Shown here: positions 1 to 8,072 of the stretch, piece after piece | Layout of the letters: each line of letters begins with the position of its first letter | Numbering within the stretch: the stretch's first letter is position 1 | From: Sphingobacterium sp. UGAL515B_05 | Lineage (GTDB): Bacteria; Bacteroidota; Bacteroidia; Sphingobacteriales; Sphingobacteriaceae | DNA length: 64,000 nucleotides | NCBI RefSeq assembly: GCF_033097525.1 | Contig: NZ_CP109907.1 | Location: 372,001-436,000, forward strand | Reading direction: 5' to 3' | Program-made: the position numbers and the translations under genes | Notes under the pieces: generated by a model | What the model saw: only the letters and a program-made list of their open reading frames with translations | Told to the model about the DNA's origin: nothing | Database searches by the model: none

Positions 1-96
1 ACATAGTGATCAAGAGCCAAGTCTGTGGTGGAAAGGTTAACCTTTGCTTTTGTTGCTTTTGCTCCTGGCCCTTCAGCTGCCATAGCGAAAGTTTAT
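1..96 (-). pseudogene. Relic of NTF2-like secreted protein (copy 4, cut by window edge)
   Basis: Read on the minus strand, these bases match the N-terminal mature part of the NTF2-like genes at 3207-3653 and 8073-8519 (AAEGPGAKAT followed by a VNLST stretch). The signal-peptide codons are gone: past the alanine-rich start the match stops near base 95 and runs into unrelated AT-rich DNA. Because the window begins here, it is not possible to tell how much of the gene survives upstream. Call rests on direct nucleotide similarity to the three other copies. Confidence 0.7.
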
Positions 97-549
97 GCCA
101 TAATTTTATAACTAGTTTATATTTATAAAGTAGGACTATTCATTCAAATAGCGGTAACATAATTCAATTAAATAGGACTATTCACAAGCGGATGGATAAT
201 ATATCTGTTTTATCCTATCAAAATGAGGTCAAAGCAATATGGGGTTAATCCATTTTACTTTTTCTTTATAATATATAACAAGGAGTTTATATCCAGGACC
301 AACATGGGACTTGATTAAGGTTTTCTTTGCTAAAAGAGGGCAGAAAATATATCGATCTTAAGAATACTTTGGGCACAAAATTTAATATATTAATTTTAAA
401 CAGAAGAGTCATTTGTAAACTACAAAGTTGAAAGTTTTTTTTATCTAGAATGACGAATCTTAGGAACCTTCTCCAATAGTTTTTTTTGATATCTGGATCG
501 TAATTCCACATTAATTTGATATTTTTATTTTATCAACAATTATATACGT
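97..549. other. Intergenic, AT-rich, with a 12-bp direct repeat
   Basis: No convincing gene. The 12-bp word TAGGACTATTCA occurs twice in the same orientation (131-142 and 173-184), 42 bp apart, close to four helical turns, so it could be a paired binding site. A 74-codon minus-strand ORF at 287-511 has a low-complexity, aromatic-rich product and no recognisable domain, so I do not call it a gene. Confidence 0.4.
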
Positions 550-1131
550 ATGATTGAAGTTTTACATCTTAATATTTCGCGGAATATCTCAAGTTCTCAG
601 ACTGACATTTCGCAGTTTTGCAACTTATTCCGTCCAAAATCAATTCAAAAAAAAGACTTTCTACTGCGGGCTGGCGAAGTATGTAAATTTGAGGCTTTTA
701 TAACTAAAGGACTCTTTAAGGTGTATCACATTGATACGAAGGGCACGGAGCAGACATTATACTTCGGAATGGAAGATTGGTGGCTCACAGATATCGATAG
801 TTTTTCCAACCAGACACCCTCTCAGCTTTTTATTGAAGCTATTGAAGATAGTGAGGTGCTGATTATTTCGAAAAAGGACAAAGATTTTGCCTATGAAAAT
901 TTCCCTTTTGTAGAAAAGCTATTCCGGATCATGACACAAAAAACCCACACTGCACTACAGCGCCGAATGATTGATAATCTAGGTAAAACCGCGGATCAAC
1001 GTTACCTGGATTTCATTGAAAATTATCCTTCATTAAACCAGCGGCTGACCAATTTGCAAATTGCCGCATATCTCGGGATCAGCCATGAGTTTCTAAGTAA
1101 AATAAGAAAGAAAACAGCAAATAGAAAGTAA
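550..1131 (+). CDS. Crp/Fnr-family transcriptional regulator
   Basis: 193 residues. Residues ~25-115 fit a cyclic-nucleotide-binding beta-roll (RAGEVCKFEAFITKG, then a glycine-rich turn and an aromatic patch EDWW). Residues ~145-190 form the C-terminal helix-turn-helix, with the recognition segment GISHEFLSKIRKK typical of Bacteroidota Crp-like regulators. The length matches the family (190-230 aa). No iron-sulfur cysteine set is visible, so an Fnr-type oxygen sensor is unlikely. The ligand is unknown. It is followed by the MBL-fold gene on the same strand after a 200-bp gap containing a palindrome, and may control that gene. The ATG at 550 is the first in frame. Confidence 0.85.
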   Translation: MIEVLHLNISRNISSSQTDISQFCNLFRPKSIQKKDFLLRAGEVCKFEAFITKGLFKVYHIDTKGTEQTLYFGMEDWWLTDIDSFSNQTPSQLFIEAIEDSEVLIISKKDKDFAYENFPFVEKLFRIMTQKTHTALQRRMIDNLGKTADQRYLDFIENYPSLNQRLTNLQIAAYLGISHEFLSKIRKKTANRK

Positions 1132-1309
1132 TATATATTCGAGTACCTCGCGATTTAAACAACTGCAAAAATACTGTGCTACCGAAATAGAGCTGCTCTA
1201 AAGCATCAGCATAGTTCTGCTGTATTTAATAATCTTTTGTGCCATACGCTCCATATTTATAGCAAAACCCGAATCCCCACCTGCTATTTAATTTTTAAGA
1301 TTTTCATTT

Positions 1310-1325
1310 ATTGAACTTGTTCAAT
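1310..1325. promoter_or_regulatory. Palindromic operator candidate
   Basis: ATTGAAC-TT-GTTCAAT: two perfect 7-bp arms separated by 2 bp, about 40 bp upstream of the preferred start of the MBL-fold gene. A dimeric regulator such as the neighbouring Crp-like protein could bind here. That assignment is inference from position only. Confidence 0.4.
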
Positions 1326-1366
1326 GGTAAACGATGTCCGTGTACGGTAATTTTGTCTCAAATAAA

Positions 1367-2269
1367 ATGAAAAAAAAGATGAAATCATTATTAAAAACAA
1401 AAGTATTAACATTTATAACATTATTGAGTATGTCAACACAAGCACAAAATTTTAGAAAATTGAACGCAGGAAAGTTTAATTTAGACGTTTACAATGCATC
1501 TGAGAGCAGTTTCGGAGTAGCTTCTGTCGTTGTTTCCGGTCAGACAGAAGCGGTTTTGTTAGATGCGCAATTCACTTTGGCAGATGCTGAAACTGTAGCA
1601 AAGCAAATAAAAGATTCTGGTAAGAAGTTAAAGGCGATTTACGTGTCGCATAATGACCCTGATTTTTATTTTGGACTGGAAGTTTTTAAAAGATATTTTC
1701 CTGAGGTAACTGCATATGCTGCACCTAAAGTTGTAGAGGAAATTTCAAGAACAGCACAAAAGAAATTGGATGTCTGGGGCGGTCAATTAGGCTCAGCGAT
1801 CACGAGTAATGTAGTATTACCACAGGTGTTAAAGGGAAATAGTATCGAGTTAGAAGGGGAAAAACTGGAAATTATCGGGTTGGATGAATTTCCTTCAAGA
1901 ACATTCGTTTATATACCTTCCATAAAAACCGTACAAGGCGGTATAAATGTATTTGGTAATTCATTCAACCTCTGGATGGCAGATGCACAAACTGCAGAGG
2001 CACGCAACAAATGGATCAATGTATTGGATAAAATTATAGCATTACAGCCTTCAATTGTCATTCCGGCACATGGAAAAAATTCGGATATTTTGGATCTAAC
2101 TTCGGTTAAACACAGCAAAGAATATATTCAGTTTTACGAAAATGCTTTGAAAACAAACAAGACATCTGTCGCATTGGTGAACGCAATTAAAACCCAATAT
2201 CCGGATCTTACCTTTGAGACTGCTCTTCAGATCGGAGCAAAAGTAAATACTGGTGAAATGAAATGGTAA
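1367..2269 (+). CDS. Secreted MBL-fold metallo-hydrolase-like protein
   Basis: About 300 residues from the ATG at 1367 (a longer reading from 1334 is possible, but the later start puts a hydrophobic signal peptide ending near STQAQ at the N terminus). The alpha-beta/beta-alpha sandwich signatures are present: LLDAQFT, then SHNDPDFYFGL where the zinc motif HxHxDH normally sits (residue ~92), and the late VIPAHGK near residue 238. The zinc motif is altered: the second and third histidines are Asp and Phe. Catalysis may therefore differ from classical beta-lactamase-fold hydrolases or be lost. Substrate unknown. A downstream SnoaL-like lipoprotein gene begins 10 bp after the stop, suggesting co-transcription. 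Confidence 0.75.
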   Translation: MKKKMKSLLKTKVLTFITLLSMSTQAQNFRKLNAGKFNLDVYNASESSFGVASVVVSGQTEAVLLDAQFTLADAETVAKQIKDSGKKLKAIYVSHNDPDFYFGLEVFKRYFPEVTAYAAPKVVEEISRTAQKKLDVWGGQLGSAITSNVVLPQVLKGNSIELEGEKLEIIGLDEFPSRTFVYIPSIKTVQGGINVFGNSFNLWMADAQTAEARNKWINVLDKIIALQPSIVIPAHGKNSDILDLTSVKHSKEYIQFYENALKTNKTSVALVNAIKTQYPDLTFETALQIGAKVNTGEMKW

Positions 2270-2279
2270 ATTGATCGGT

Positions 2280-2741
2280 ATGAAATTATTAATTCACAGC
2301 CTGATGGTCTTATCTCTACTATCGGGCTGTTCAATAAGAAATAATAAGATAATGACAAATTTAGAAATTGTAAAAAGTACCTACGAAGGGAAAACTTCGG
2401 AGGAAAACGGAAGAGCATTAGCAGCGCACGTTGATGATAGTGTTCAATGGACTGAAGCTAAAGGCTTTCCATATGCGGGAACATATGTGGGATTGGAGGA
2501 AATTACCAAAAACGTTTTTAGTCGTCTTGCAAGTGAATGGATAGATTACAAATTCACGCCAGAAGATTATGTCGCTAGTGATGATAAAGTGGTTGCCTTT
2601 GGATCCTATACAGGAATAAATAAAGCAAGTGGAAAACCATTTTCGGCCAGAGTAGCTCATATTTGGCTATTGAGAGAAGGAAAAATCATCAAATTTGAAC
2701 AATTTGTGGACAGTAAAACTGTCGTAGATGCAATGCAATAG
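2280..2741 (+). CDS. SnoaL/NTF2-like lipoprotein
   Basis: 153 residues from the ATG at 2280; the upstream TTG at 2271 is less likely. A short signal sequence ends in the lipobox LLSGC, so the protein is probably a lipoprotein. The rest fits the NTF2-like cone fold: helix (LEIVKSTYEGKTSEENGRAL), DDSVQWTEA, a glycine-containing loop, then strands ending in GKIIKFEQFVDSKTV. Members bind small molecules or act as isomerases/hydrolases; no specific substrate can be given. It lies between the MBL-fold gene and the truncated DsbA-like gene, all reading the same way. Confidence 0.7.
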   Translation: MKLLIHSLMVLSLLSGCSIRNNKIMTNLEIVKSTYEGKTSEENGRALAAHVDDSVQWTEAKGFPYAGTYVGLEEITKNVFSRLASEWIDYKFTPEDYVASDDKVVAFGSYTGINKASGKPFSARVAHIWLLREGKIIKFEQFVDSKTVVDAMQ

Positions 2742-2769
2742 TGAGGATGAGTTTAAAAAAAATAAGGCA

Positions 2770-3060
2770 ATGAAAATTATACATATCATGGATCCCCTAT
2801 GTGGATGGTGTTATGGTAATACAGAAAATACGGTAAAACTATATCAAAAATACAAAGACAGGTTAGACTTTGAAATCATTCCAGCTGGAATGTGGACCGG
2901 AAGTAATGTGCGGAAACAATCGCCACAGATGGTTAATTTCTTTCTCAAACATGATGCTGTCGTAGCAGCACGTACAGGAGCTGCATTTGGGAAAGAGTAT
3001 GCAGCCCTACTGGAACAGGAGATTGACCTTGACAGTGAGGTTCTAATTGAGCTCCACTAA
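2770..3060 (+). pseudogene. DsbA-family thiol oxidoreductase, truncated
   Basis: 96 residues from the ATG at 2770. The N terminus is a clear thioredoxin-fold start with a CGWC active site (DPLCGWCYGN) typical of FrnE/DsbA-like proteins, which are usually about 200-215 aa. The homology-like sequence stops after EIDLDSEV and a stop codon follows within five residues. The insertion helical domain and the C-terminal half of the fold are missing. A hairpin-containing repeat also found beside other truncated genes begins right after the stop, so recombination at the repeat is a plausible cause. Probably non-functional. Confidence 0.7.
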
Positions 3061-3156
3061 CTAAGTTATTCTCGACACCACTCGCTATTTTAAATAGATC
3101 ATGAAAAAGCCAGATCTCGCGAACTGGCCTTTAAACTAAACTTAAACATATGATTC

Positions 3157-3197
3157 ACTAGTTGTCTGCTACCGATCTGACCGAGCAGACAACTAGT
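3157..3197 (-). terminator. Strong hairpin downstream of NTF2-like copy 1
   Basis: Perfect 14-bp stem ACTAGTTGTCTGCT / AGCAGACAACTAGT with a 13-base loop, just after the stop codon of the minus-strand gene at 3207-3653. A second, weaker GCCAG/CTGGC hairpin lies at ~3104-3132. Related hairpins with diverged stems lie at 9829-9875, 32829-32864 and 33799-33834. Confidence 0.6.
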
Positions 3198-3206
3198 TAT
3201 TAAATA

Positions 3207-3653
3207 CTACTTATACGAATTGATCGATTTGGATACTTTCCAGTCATTGCCTACACGCTCCAAGGTAACTAAATCTGTTTTGGTGAAGTTTTCAAATTTC
3301 AAAGTCACTTTAGCAACCATATAGTCTGCCGATTCTTCGATGATATCAGTACTTACCGCACAATTCAACTTCTCTCCTTTTTGCTTTTTCAATAGTTTAA
3401 CCACTTCGCTACGGCTGTTAGACTGCGCATTTGTAGATTGGATCTTTTGATTGAAATCTTCTGCGAATAACTGCTCTACGCCTGCTGATTCGCCCTCCGT
3501 GGTTACCGCTACATAGTGATCCAAAGCGAAGTCTGCTGTGGAAAGGTTAACGTTTGTTTTTGTTGCTTTTGCTCCAGGTCCTTCAGCCGCCATAGCGAAA
3601 GTTGATACTGCGATTAAAGCTGCTGCTGTGAATGTTTTTACTAATGCTTTCAT
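3207..3653 (-). CDS. Secreted NTF2-like (lumazine-binding-like) protein, copy 1
   Basis: 148 residues. A textbook signal peptide (MKALVKTFTAAALIAVSTFA then MAAEG) is followed by about 120 residues with the pattern of Bacteroidota NTF2-like/putative lumazine-binding proteins: a long first helix (ALDHYVAVTTEGESAG), LFAEDFNQKI, a lysine-rich segment, and C-terminal strands (YMVAKVTLKF, DLVTLERVGNDWKV). Likely periplasmic; no ligand or reaction can be assigned. Copy 2 at 8073-8519 differs at only four residues; further copies lie at 10767-11286 (disrupted) and 1-96 (relic). A TAGTTTTG -7 box sits in the conserved upstream DNA near 3710. Confidence 0.75.
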   Translation of the reverse strand: MKALVKTFTAAALIAVSTFAMAAEGPGAKATKTNVNLSTADFALDHYVAVTTEGESAGVEQLFAEDFNQKIQSTNAQSNSRSEVVKLLKKQKGEKLNCAVSTDIIEESADYMVAKVTLKFENFTKTDLVTLERVGNDWKVSKSINSYK

Positions 3654-3722
3654 AATGTCTTTATTTTATTGTGTTAGTTCCGTTGTTCTTATTTGTTGAC
3701 TCAAAACTACAACACAATACGC

Positions 3723-3785
3723 CCCTAGCCTATCGGCTTTAGACCAACGATCGGGAAAACTCGGTGAATGGCGGGAATGGGGAGG
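3723..3785. repeat. Dispersed repeat R1, copy 1
   Basis: About 60 bp containing CGGCTTTAGACCAACGATC and ACTCGGTGAATGGCGGGAAT. Near-identical or degraded copies are at 8593-8653, 11353-11416, 17915-17985, 31402-31432 and 31619-31677. Beside the NTF2-like genes it lies upstream of the promoter region; elsewhere it stands alone as a relic. Confidence 0.75.
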
Positions 3786-3798
3786 TGAATTTTAATTT

Positions 3799-3814
3799 TG
3801 TGATGTAAGTCACG
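3799..3814. promoter_or_regulatory. CRP-like palindrome upstream of DJ-1 gene
   Basis: TGTGATGTAAGTCACG fits the TGTGA-N6-TCACA pattern bound by Crp/Fnr-type dimers, with one mismatch at the end. It lies between the divergent NTF2-like gene and the DJ-1/PfpI gene. A second version (TGTGATGTAGATCACG) is kept at 11432-11447 in the duplicated module. A Crp-like gene at 550-1131 is a candidate binder (inference). Confidence 0.5.
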
Positions 3815-3871
3815 GTAAATTACTATACAAAATCAAGAAATTTGTTCCAACAAGAAGAAAATCAAATCGAT

Positions 3872-4630
3872 ATGAAAGCAAAACGACTCTTTAGGCAAAT
3901 AGGAATATTTTCGGCTCTATTAATCCTAATAGTAACGCATAGCTATGCAACAAACCAAAAACCAAAAATTCTATTTGTAGTGACTAGTCACGATACAAAA
4001 GGCGATACAGGCGAAAAAACAGGTTATTATCTCGGTGAAGTCTCACATCCATGGGAGGTTTTAACAGCTGCTGGATATGAGATTGATTTCGTTAGCCCAC
4101 AGGGTGGAAATCCACCTGTGGATGGATTTGACCTAAATGATCCCGTTAACAAAAAATTCTGGGAGGATAAATACTATCACAGTAAAATCACCCATTCACT
4201 CAAACCTTCTCAGGTAAAACCTGAAGAATATAAAGCTATCTTTTATGCCGGAGGACATGGTGCGATGTGGGATCTTCCTTTCGATTCATCAATCGCAAAG
4301 ATTGCGAGCAAGATATACGAGGCAAATGGGCTTGTCGCAGCTGTATGTCATGGACCTGCAGGCTTAACAAACATCAAACTGAGCACCGGCGAATATTTGA
4401 TAAAAGGGAAAAAAGTCAATGGCTTTAGCAACGAAGAAGAAGAGCTTGTAAAACTTAGCAATGTGGTCCCCTTTTTACTAGAGGATAGGCTAAAGGCAAT
4501 AGGTGGGATTTATGAAAAATCCGAACCATGGCAGTCGCATGTTACTATTGACGGCAGATTGATCACTGGCCAAAATCCACAATCAGCCAAGGCCGTGGGC
4601 GTGGCTATCGTCAAGGTATTAGGTGATTAA
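3872..4630 (+). CDS. DJ-1/PfpI family protein (Hsp31-like), secreted
   Basis: 252 residues from the ATG at 3872; an in-frame TTG at 3842 gives ten extra polar residues before the signal sequence and is less likely. N-terminal hydrophobic segment ~8-25 suggests export. The body is a type-1 glutamine amidotransferase-like domain of the larger Hsp31 class: KILFVVTSH, GYYLGEVSHPW, the glutamate-bearing loop, YAGGHGAMWDLP, and the nucleophile elbow AAVCHGPAG with the conserved cysteine. Family members act as glyoxalase III, chaperone or deglycase; which applies here is unknown. The 5' region including the CRP-like site is duplicated at 11400-11560 with a truncated copy of the gene. Confidence 0.85.
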   Translation: MKAKRLFRQIGIFSALLILIVTHSYATNQKPKILFVVTSHDTKGDTGEKTGYYLGEVSHPWEVLTAAGYEIDFVSPQGGNPPVDGFDLNDPVNKKFWEDKYYHSKITHSLKPSQVKPEEYKAIFYAGGHGAMWDLPFDSSIAKIASKIYEANGLVAAVCHGPAGLTNIKLSTGEYLIKGKKVNGFSNEEEELVKLSNVVPFLLEDRLKAIGGIYEKSEPWQSHVTIDGRLITGQNPQSAKAVGVAIVKVLGD

Positions 4631-4789
4631 GGGATCAGCCCAAGATACAACATTGGGGGAAAGCCTTGGTAAGAACTTCAAATTTTAATATTACTTTGGA
4701 TTCACGGCTATTACCCTTAAATTCTTTGCTAGGGAAAAAAGTACAATACATATCCACCATTATCCATTCCATACGAATCAAGCTGATTA

Positions 4790-4797
4790 TATCTTTG
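4790..4797 (+). promoter_or_regulatory. Bacteroidota -7 box (TATCTTTG)
   Basis: Exact match to TAnnTTTG located 35 bp before the ATG of the alpha/beta hydrolase gene. No clear -33 TTTG element is visible at the usual distance. Confidence 0.5.
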
Positions 4798-4832
4798 TAT
4801 CATAACTTTTAAACAATTTAAACATTAAAAAA

Positions 4833-5738
4833 ATGAAAACAATTATTGCAACAATCAGCTTAGTGATGACTTTATTGAGCACTTCTATTTTTGCTCAAGG
4901 GAAAAGAGTACCAGCTTCTGCCGGAAGAGCAGAATACATCGAAGTAGAAAAGGGAGTAAAGCTCCATGTAACCGACCTTGGCGAAGGTAAACCTATCGTA
5001 TTGATTCACGGTTGGCCATTGAGCGATGAAATGTACGAATACCAATACCAATATCTATCCCGCAGAGGATTCAGGGTGATTGGAATTACACTTCGTGGTT
5101 TTGGAAAATCAGATAAACCTTACGGAAAGTATGACTTTGATGTTTTTTCCGATGATATAAAAGTGGTTCTGGAAAAACTGGACATACAAAATGCTACGCT
5201 TGGAGGGTTTTCGCTCGGTGGCGCAGTGGTGCTGCATTATGTAACAAAATATAACTCCGCCCATATAAGCAAGCTAGCGCTGTTTGGGGCGGCAGCACCA
5301 TCGTGGAAACAGCGGGAAGGTTTTCCTGACGGATTGCCGGATGCAGCTGTACAAGGATTGATAAACGCAACCAAAACACAAAGAGAGGATCTGATCGCAA
5401 GTTTCGGTGCAGGCTTCGTGGCGAAAGAGGGCAATATCTCTAAAAACGTAGAAAAATGGTTGGAGAATATCAACTTGCAGGCCTCTCCTTATGCCATGAC
5501 AGAATCGATCACCGCACTCCGCGATTTAGACCTACGCCCCCAGCTTTCAAAAATCAATATTCCTGTGACCATATTTCAGGGAGTTTATGATAAAAACTGT
5601 CCGCTTGTTTGGGCCGAACAATTACAGAAAGGCATAAAAAATGCAACGCTTATCCGCTTTGAAAACAGCGGTCATGCCTTATTTGTCGAAGAAATGGAAA
5701 AATTCAATACCGAGCTGGAGAAATTTGCAAAATCATGA
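4833..5738 (+). CDS. Secreted alpha/beta hydrolase (non-heme haloperoxidase-like)
   Basis: 301 residues with a signal peptide (residues 1-21, ending SIFAQ). The alpha/beta-hydrolase landmarks are in order: oxyanion-hole motif VLIHGWPLS near residue 57, GFGKSDKP, nucleophile elbow GGFSLGGA near residue 130, acid in the GVYDKNCP loop near 250, and the catalytic histidine in NSGHALF near 275. The closest families are arylesterases and cofactor-free haloperoxidases, usually cytoplasmic and ~275 aa, so export is a small departure. It is followed by a terminator and an AraC-type regulator that may control it. Confidence 0.85.
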   Translation: MKTIIATISLVMTLLSTSIFAQGKRVPASAGRAEYIEVEKGVKLHVTDLGEGKPIVLIHGWPLSDEMYEYQYQYLSRRGFRVIGITLRGFGKSDKPYGKYDFDVFSDDIKVVLEKLDIQNATLGGFSLGGAVVLHYVTKYNSAHISKLALFGAAAPSWKQREGFPDGLPDAAVQGLINATKTQREDLIASFGAGFVAKEGNISKNVEKWLENINLQASPYAMTESITALRDLDLRPQLSKINIPVTIFQGVYDKNCPLVWAEQLQKGIKNATLIRFENSGHALFVEEMEKFNTELEKFAKS

Positions 5739-5747
5739 TGAATTGCA

Positions 5748-5790
5748 AAACAGGAGAGCAAGAATATTATGTTCTCCTGTTTCTATTTAA
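5748..5790 (+). terminator. Rho-independent terminator after alpha/beta hydrolase
   Basis: Stem AAACAGGAGA / TCTCCTGTTT (10 bp, loop of 15 bases) starting 10 bp after the stop codon and followed by a T-rich stretch. Confidence 0.65.
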
Positions 5791-5828
5791 ACTGAGATTT
5801 GTATTTTTAACCCCATTAGTTTACCAAT

Positions 5829-6686
5829 ATGGCAAGTGAAAAAGTATTTCGAAACGACCTAAAAACCATAGGACTTATATCGTTGCATGAAGAAAATGTT
5901 GACTCCATTAATAGCGCGGGTTATAAACAATACATAAAAGTACTGCTTCTTTCAAAGGGAACTGAGTTACAGGTTGATCTTGCTGAATATTCCGTAAAAC
6001 AGCCCTCCCTCTTCTTTGTAAGCCCCAATCAGCATCTGCATATAAAGAAGCTCGGAAAAGAAGAGGGACACTTCATCTTTTACAACCGCAACTTTTATTG
6101 TATCCAGATACATGATGAGGAAGTAGCCTGTAACGGATTGCTGTTCAGCAACATCTACAATATGCCGAAGGTGGAATTGGACAATGGCGAAATTCCTTTC
6201 TTTAGCTATATTTTCGGACAGATTACGGATGAGTTCGGATTGAACGATACCTCGCTGGAAGAGATGCTTCGTACCTATCTCAAACAATTGTTCATCAAAT
6301 CCGCACGGTTGTGGAAAAAACAAAATCTCGATAAAGAACTTACTGAACAGAACAGCGACCTGGAGTTTTTCAGGAAGTTTACCTTGTTGGTTGACGAACA
6401 TTATAAGGAAAAGCACCATGTTGCCGACTATGCCGAACTGCTGTTTATGGCTCCAAAAACGATTAGCCATAAATTTAAAAGACTCAATCTGCCACAGCCT
6501 AATGATGTGATAAAGAACAGAATTCTGTTAGAAGCAAAACGGCTGCTGGTACATACCAATCTGACGGCAAAAGAGGTTGGTTATGAACTGGGATATGAAG
6601 ATCCAGCATACTTCAGCAGGCTATTTGTGCAGAAATCAGGTGAAACGCCATCAGCATTCCGGGCAAAATTTCTTGCCATAAATTAA
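5829..6686 (+). CDS. AraC-family transcriptional regulator
   Basis: 285 residues. The N-terminal ~150 residues are a cupin-like sensing domain with no clear ligand signature. The C-terminal ~100 residues carry the two helix-turn-helix units of AraC/XylS proteins (ADYAELLFMAPKTISHKFKR, then AKEVGYELGYEDPAYFSRLF and the closing GETPSAFRAKF). A mostly activator-type DNA-binding protein. The target may be the hydrolase upstream or the metalloprotease-like gene downstream, both on the same strand (inference from position). Confidence 0.85.
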   Translation: MASEKVFRNDLKTIGLISLHEENVDSINSAGYKQYIKVLLLSKGTELQVDLAEYSVKQPSLFFVSPNQHLHIKKLGKEEGHFIFYNRNFYCIQIHDEEVACNGLLFSNIYNMPKVELDNGEIPFFSYIFGQITDEFGLNDTSLEEMLRTYLKQLFIKSARLWKKQNLDKELTEQNSDLEFFRKFTLLVDEHYKEKHHVADYAELLFMAPKTISHKFKRLNLPQPNDVIKNRILLEAKRLLVHTNLTAKEVGYELGYEDPAYFSRLFVQKSGETPSAFRAKFLAIN

Positions 6687-6738
6687 ATTCAGTTTTTTTT
6701 GTAAATTCAGTCTTTTTTGCTCCAAAACAAAATTCAAT

Positions 6739-7653
6739 ATGATAAGCAGATTTTTTACTTACTTATTTTTTTCTCTTATTATCCCGATGGCTCTTCGCGC
6801 GCAAATTCCAGAAAGTCGGTCCTTGTCAGCATTGGCAGAACGAATAAAACCGGCACCGGACGAAGTTTTCAACAAATTTCGCGAAGCAGGGATGCAGCCT
6901 GTGGATCATGTACTGACAGCAAAAGAAAAAGACAAGGTCGCAAAGGCTTTCAGTATGCTGTCGCCGCTGCATAGTAAAATTCTGAAGCAACATCTGCACA
7001 GTATAAGTTTCATGGATAATATGCCCAATACGGCACTTACATCCCCGGTTGAAACAGCCGATTCAAGCCAAAAATTCAACATAATTTTTCGTGCAGAGAT
7101 TATTAATGAAACTGTTTCCCAATGGGCCACATGGAAGGAGAATTCGTACTACACATTTCCTGAAGACAGCGGACTGAAGGTAACGATAGAGGCCGGCGAG
7201 CTGGACGCTATGGTGTACGTATTGCTTCACGAGGCAACGCATGTAGTGGATGCGGTACTGGCACTTACACCTCACTCCGTCGCGGGTGATACAGTTGCGG
7301 CACCTACAGCATTTACCCGGGGTATCTGGCATGCCGCGAATATGCCCGAGAAAGCATTCATCAGCCCTTTGCTGGCAACGACACGCTTCCGGAGCGGAAA
7401 GCAGGTGCCGGTTTCTGATGCACCTAAAATATACAAAGAGCTTCAAAAAACACCCTTCGCGTCACTTTACAGTACAGCTGCATGGTTTGAAGACCTCGCT
7501 GAGCTAGTGGCTATCTATCATTTAACAGCAAAGCTAAACCAGCCGTTTCGGGTATCCGTAAAACAGAACAGCAAAGAAATCATGAGTTTTGAACCGATGA
7601 AGAGTAAGCTGGTAAAAAAGAGGCTGGAGCAGCTGAAGGTATTTTATGATTAG
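6739..7653 (+). CDS. Secreted HExxH zinc metalloprotease-like protein
   Basis: 304 residues; signal peptide at residues 1-22 (FFSLIIPMALRAQ). A zinc-binding HExxH motif is visible as LLHEATHVVDA at ~residue 163, and an acidic helix EDLAELVAIYH ~85 residues later could supply the third ligand, as in gluzincins. I do not recognise the family by name. The protein is probably periplasmic or outer-membrane associated. It follows the AraC-like regulator by 52 bp. Confidence 0.6.
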   Translation: MISRFFTYLFFSLIIPMALRAQIPESRSLSALAERIKPAPDEVFNKFREAGMQPVDHVLTAKEKDKVAKAFSMLSPLHSKILKQHLHSISFMDNMPNTALTSPVETADSSQKFNIIFRAEIINETVSQWATWKENSYYTFPEDSGLKVTIEAGELDAMVYVLLHEATHVVDAVLALTPHSVAGDTVAAPTAFTRGIWHAANMPEKAFISPLLATTRFRSGKQVPVSDAPKIYKELQKTPFASLYSTAAWFEDLAELVAIYHLTAKLNQPFRVSVKQNSKEIMSFEPMKSKLVKKRLEQLKVFYD

Positions 7654-7798
7654 CTGTCCTTCATGATTAATCGCGAGTTGTAAGCTCTGGTTGATAACCA
7701 AAGGATGTTTAAAATATTTACTAGTACAACCTGTACTTCACTAAGAGCGTAAGCTTTTTGAATTAAAACTGCAGTTAATAAAAAATTATAAAACTATT
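7654..7798. other. Spacer without features
   Basis: AT-rich DNA between the metalloprotease-like gene and repeat R2 copy A. No ORF, hairpin or promoter that I can support. Confidence 0.4.
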
Positions 7799-8045
7799 TT
7801 GAACTGGCTATTGTTCTTCCAATACAAAACGGCTACAAGCTACCTTTCGGAAGAAGGGTTCAACATAAAATTGGCGTCGTACAGTGAAAATCCAATAGTC
7901 TTTAAAAACATTGGATGACGAAACAAAAAAGAGGAAACGATAAGAAACATAAAAATTACTGTACAAATAAACGCTAAGAGAAAGGGTCTGATGAGAATCA
8001 GGCCCTTTTGACGTAAAAAAGCCACATCTCTCGATATGGCTTCAC
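7799..8045. repeat. Dispersed repeat R2, copy A, ending in GCCACATC hairpin
   Basis: About 220 bp nearly identical to 14967-15186 and similar to 48139-48368. Conserved blocks are GGCTACAAGCTACCTTTC, a stem ATCCAAT/ATTGGAT, AAGAGGAAACG and a hairpin GGGTCTGAT-GAGA-ATCAGGCCC followed by TTTT. A weak GCCACAT/ATATGGC hairpin ends the unit. The minus strand of this copy contains a hydrophobic 61-codon ORF, which I reject as coding because the 48-kb copy breaks the frame while keeping the hairpin. It may be a mobile non-autonomous element or an RNA/terminator module; no terminal inverted repeats were found. Confidence 0.7.
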
Positions 8046-8072
8046 AACTTATACATTTGTGTGGAATGGCTC

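Noticed and set aside
287..511. 74-codon minus-strand ORF
   Set aside because: AT-driven composition, no signal peptide or domain, no neighbour coupling.
1334..1366. Upstream start for the MBL-fold gene
   Set aside because: It would put eleven extra residues before the signal peptide; the ATG at 1367 gives a standard export signal.
6717..6974. Alternative plus-strand ORF overlapping the secreted metalloprotease-like gene
   Set aside because: It is a shifted frame of 6739-7653, which has a signal peptide and HExxH motif; the alternative has neither.
7840..8025. 61-codon hydrophobic ORF in R2 copy A (and its twin at 15017-15202)
   Set aside because: Both lie inside the R2 repeat. Copy E at 48.2 kb breaks the frame with a one-base length change while the hairpin still pairs, so the ORF looks like a by-product of the repeat DNA.
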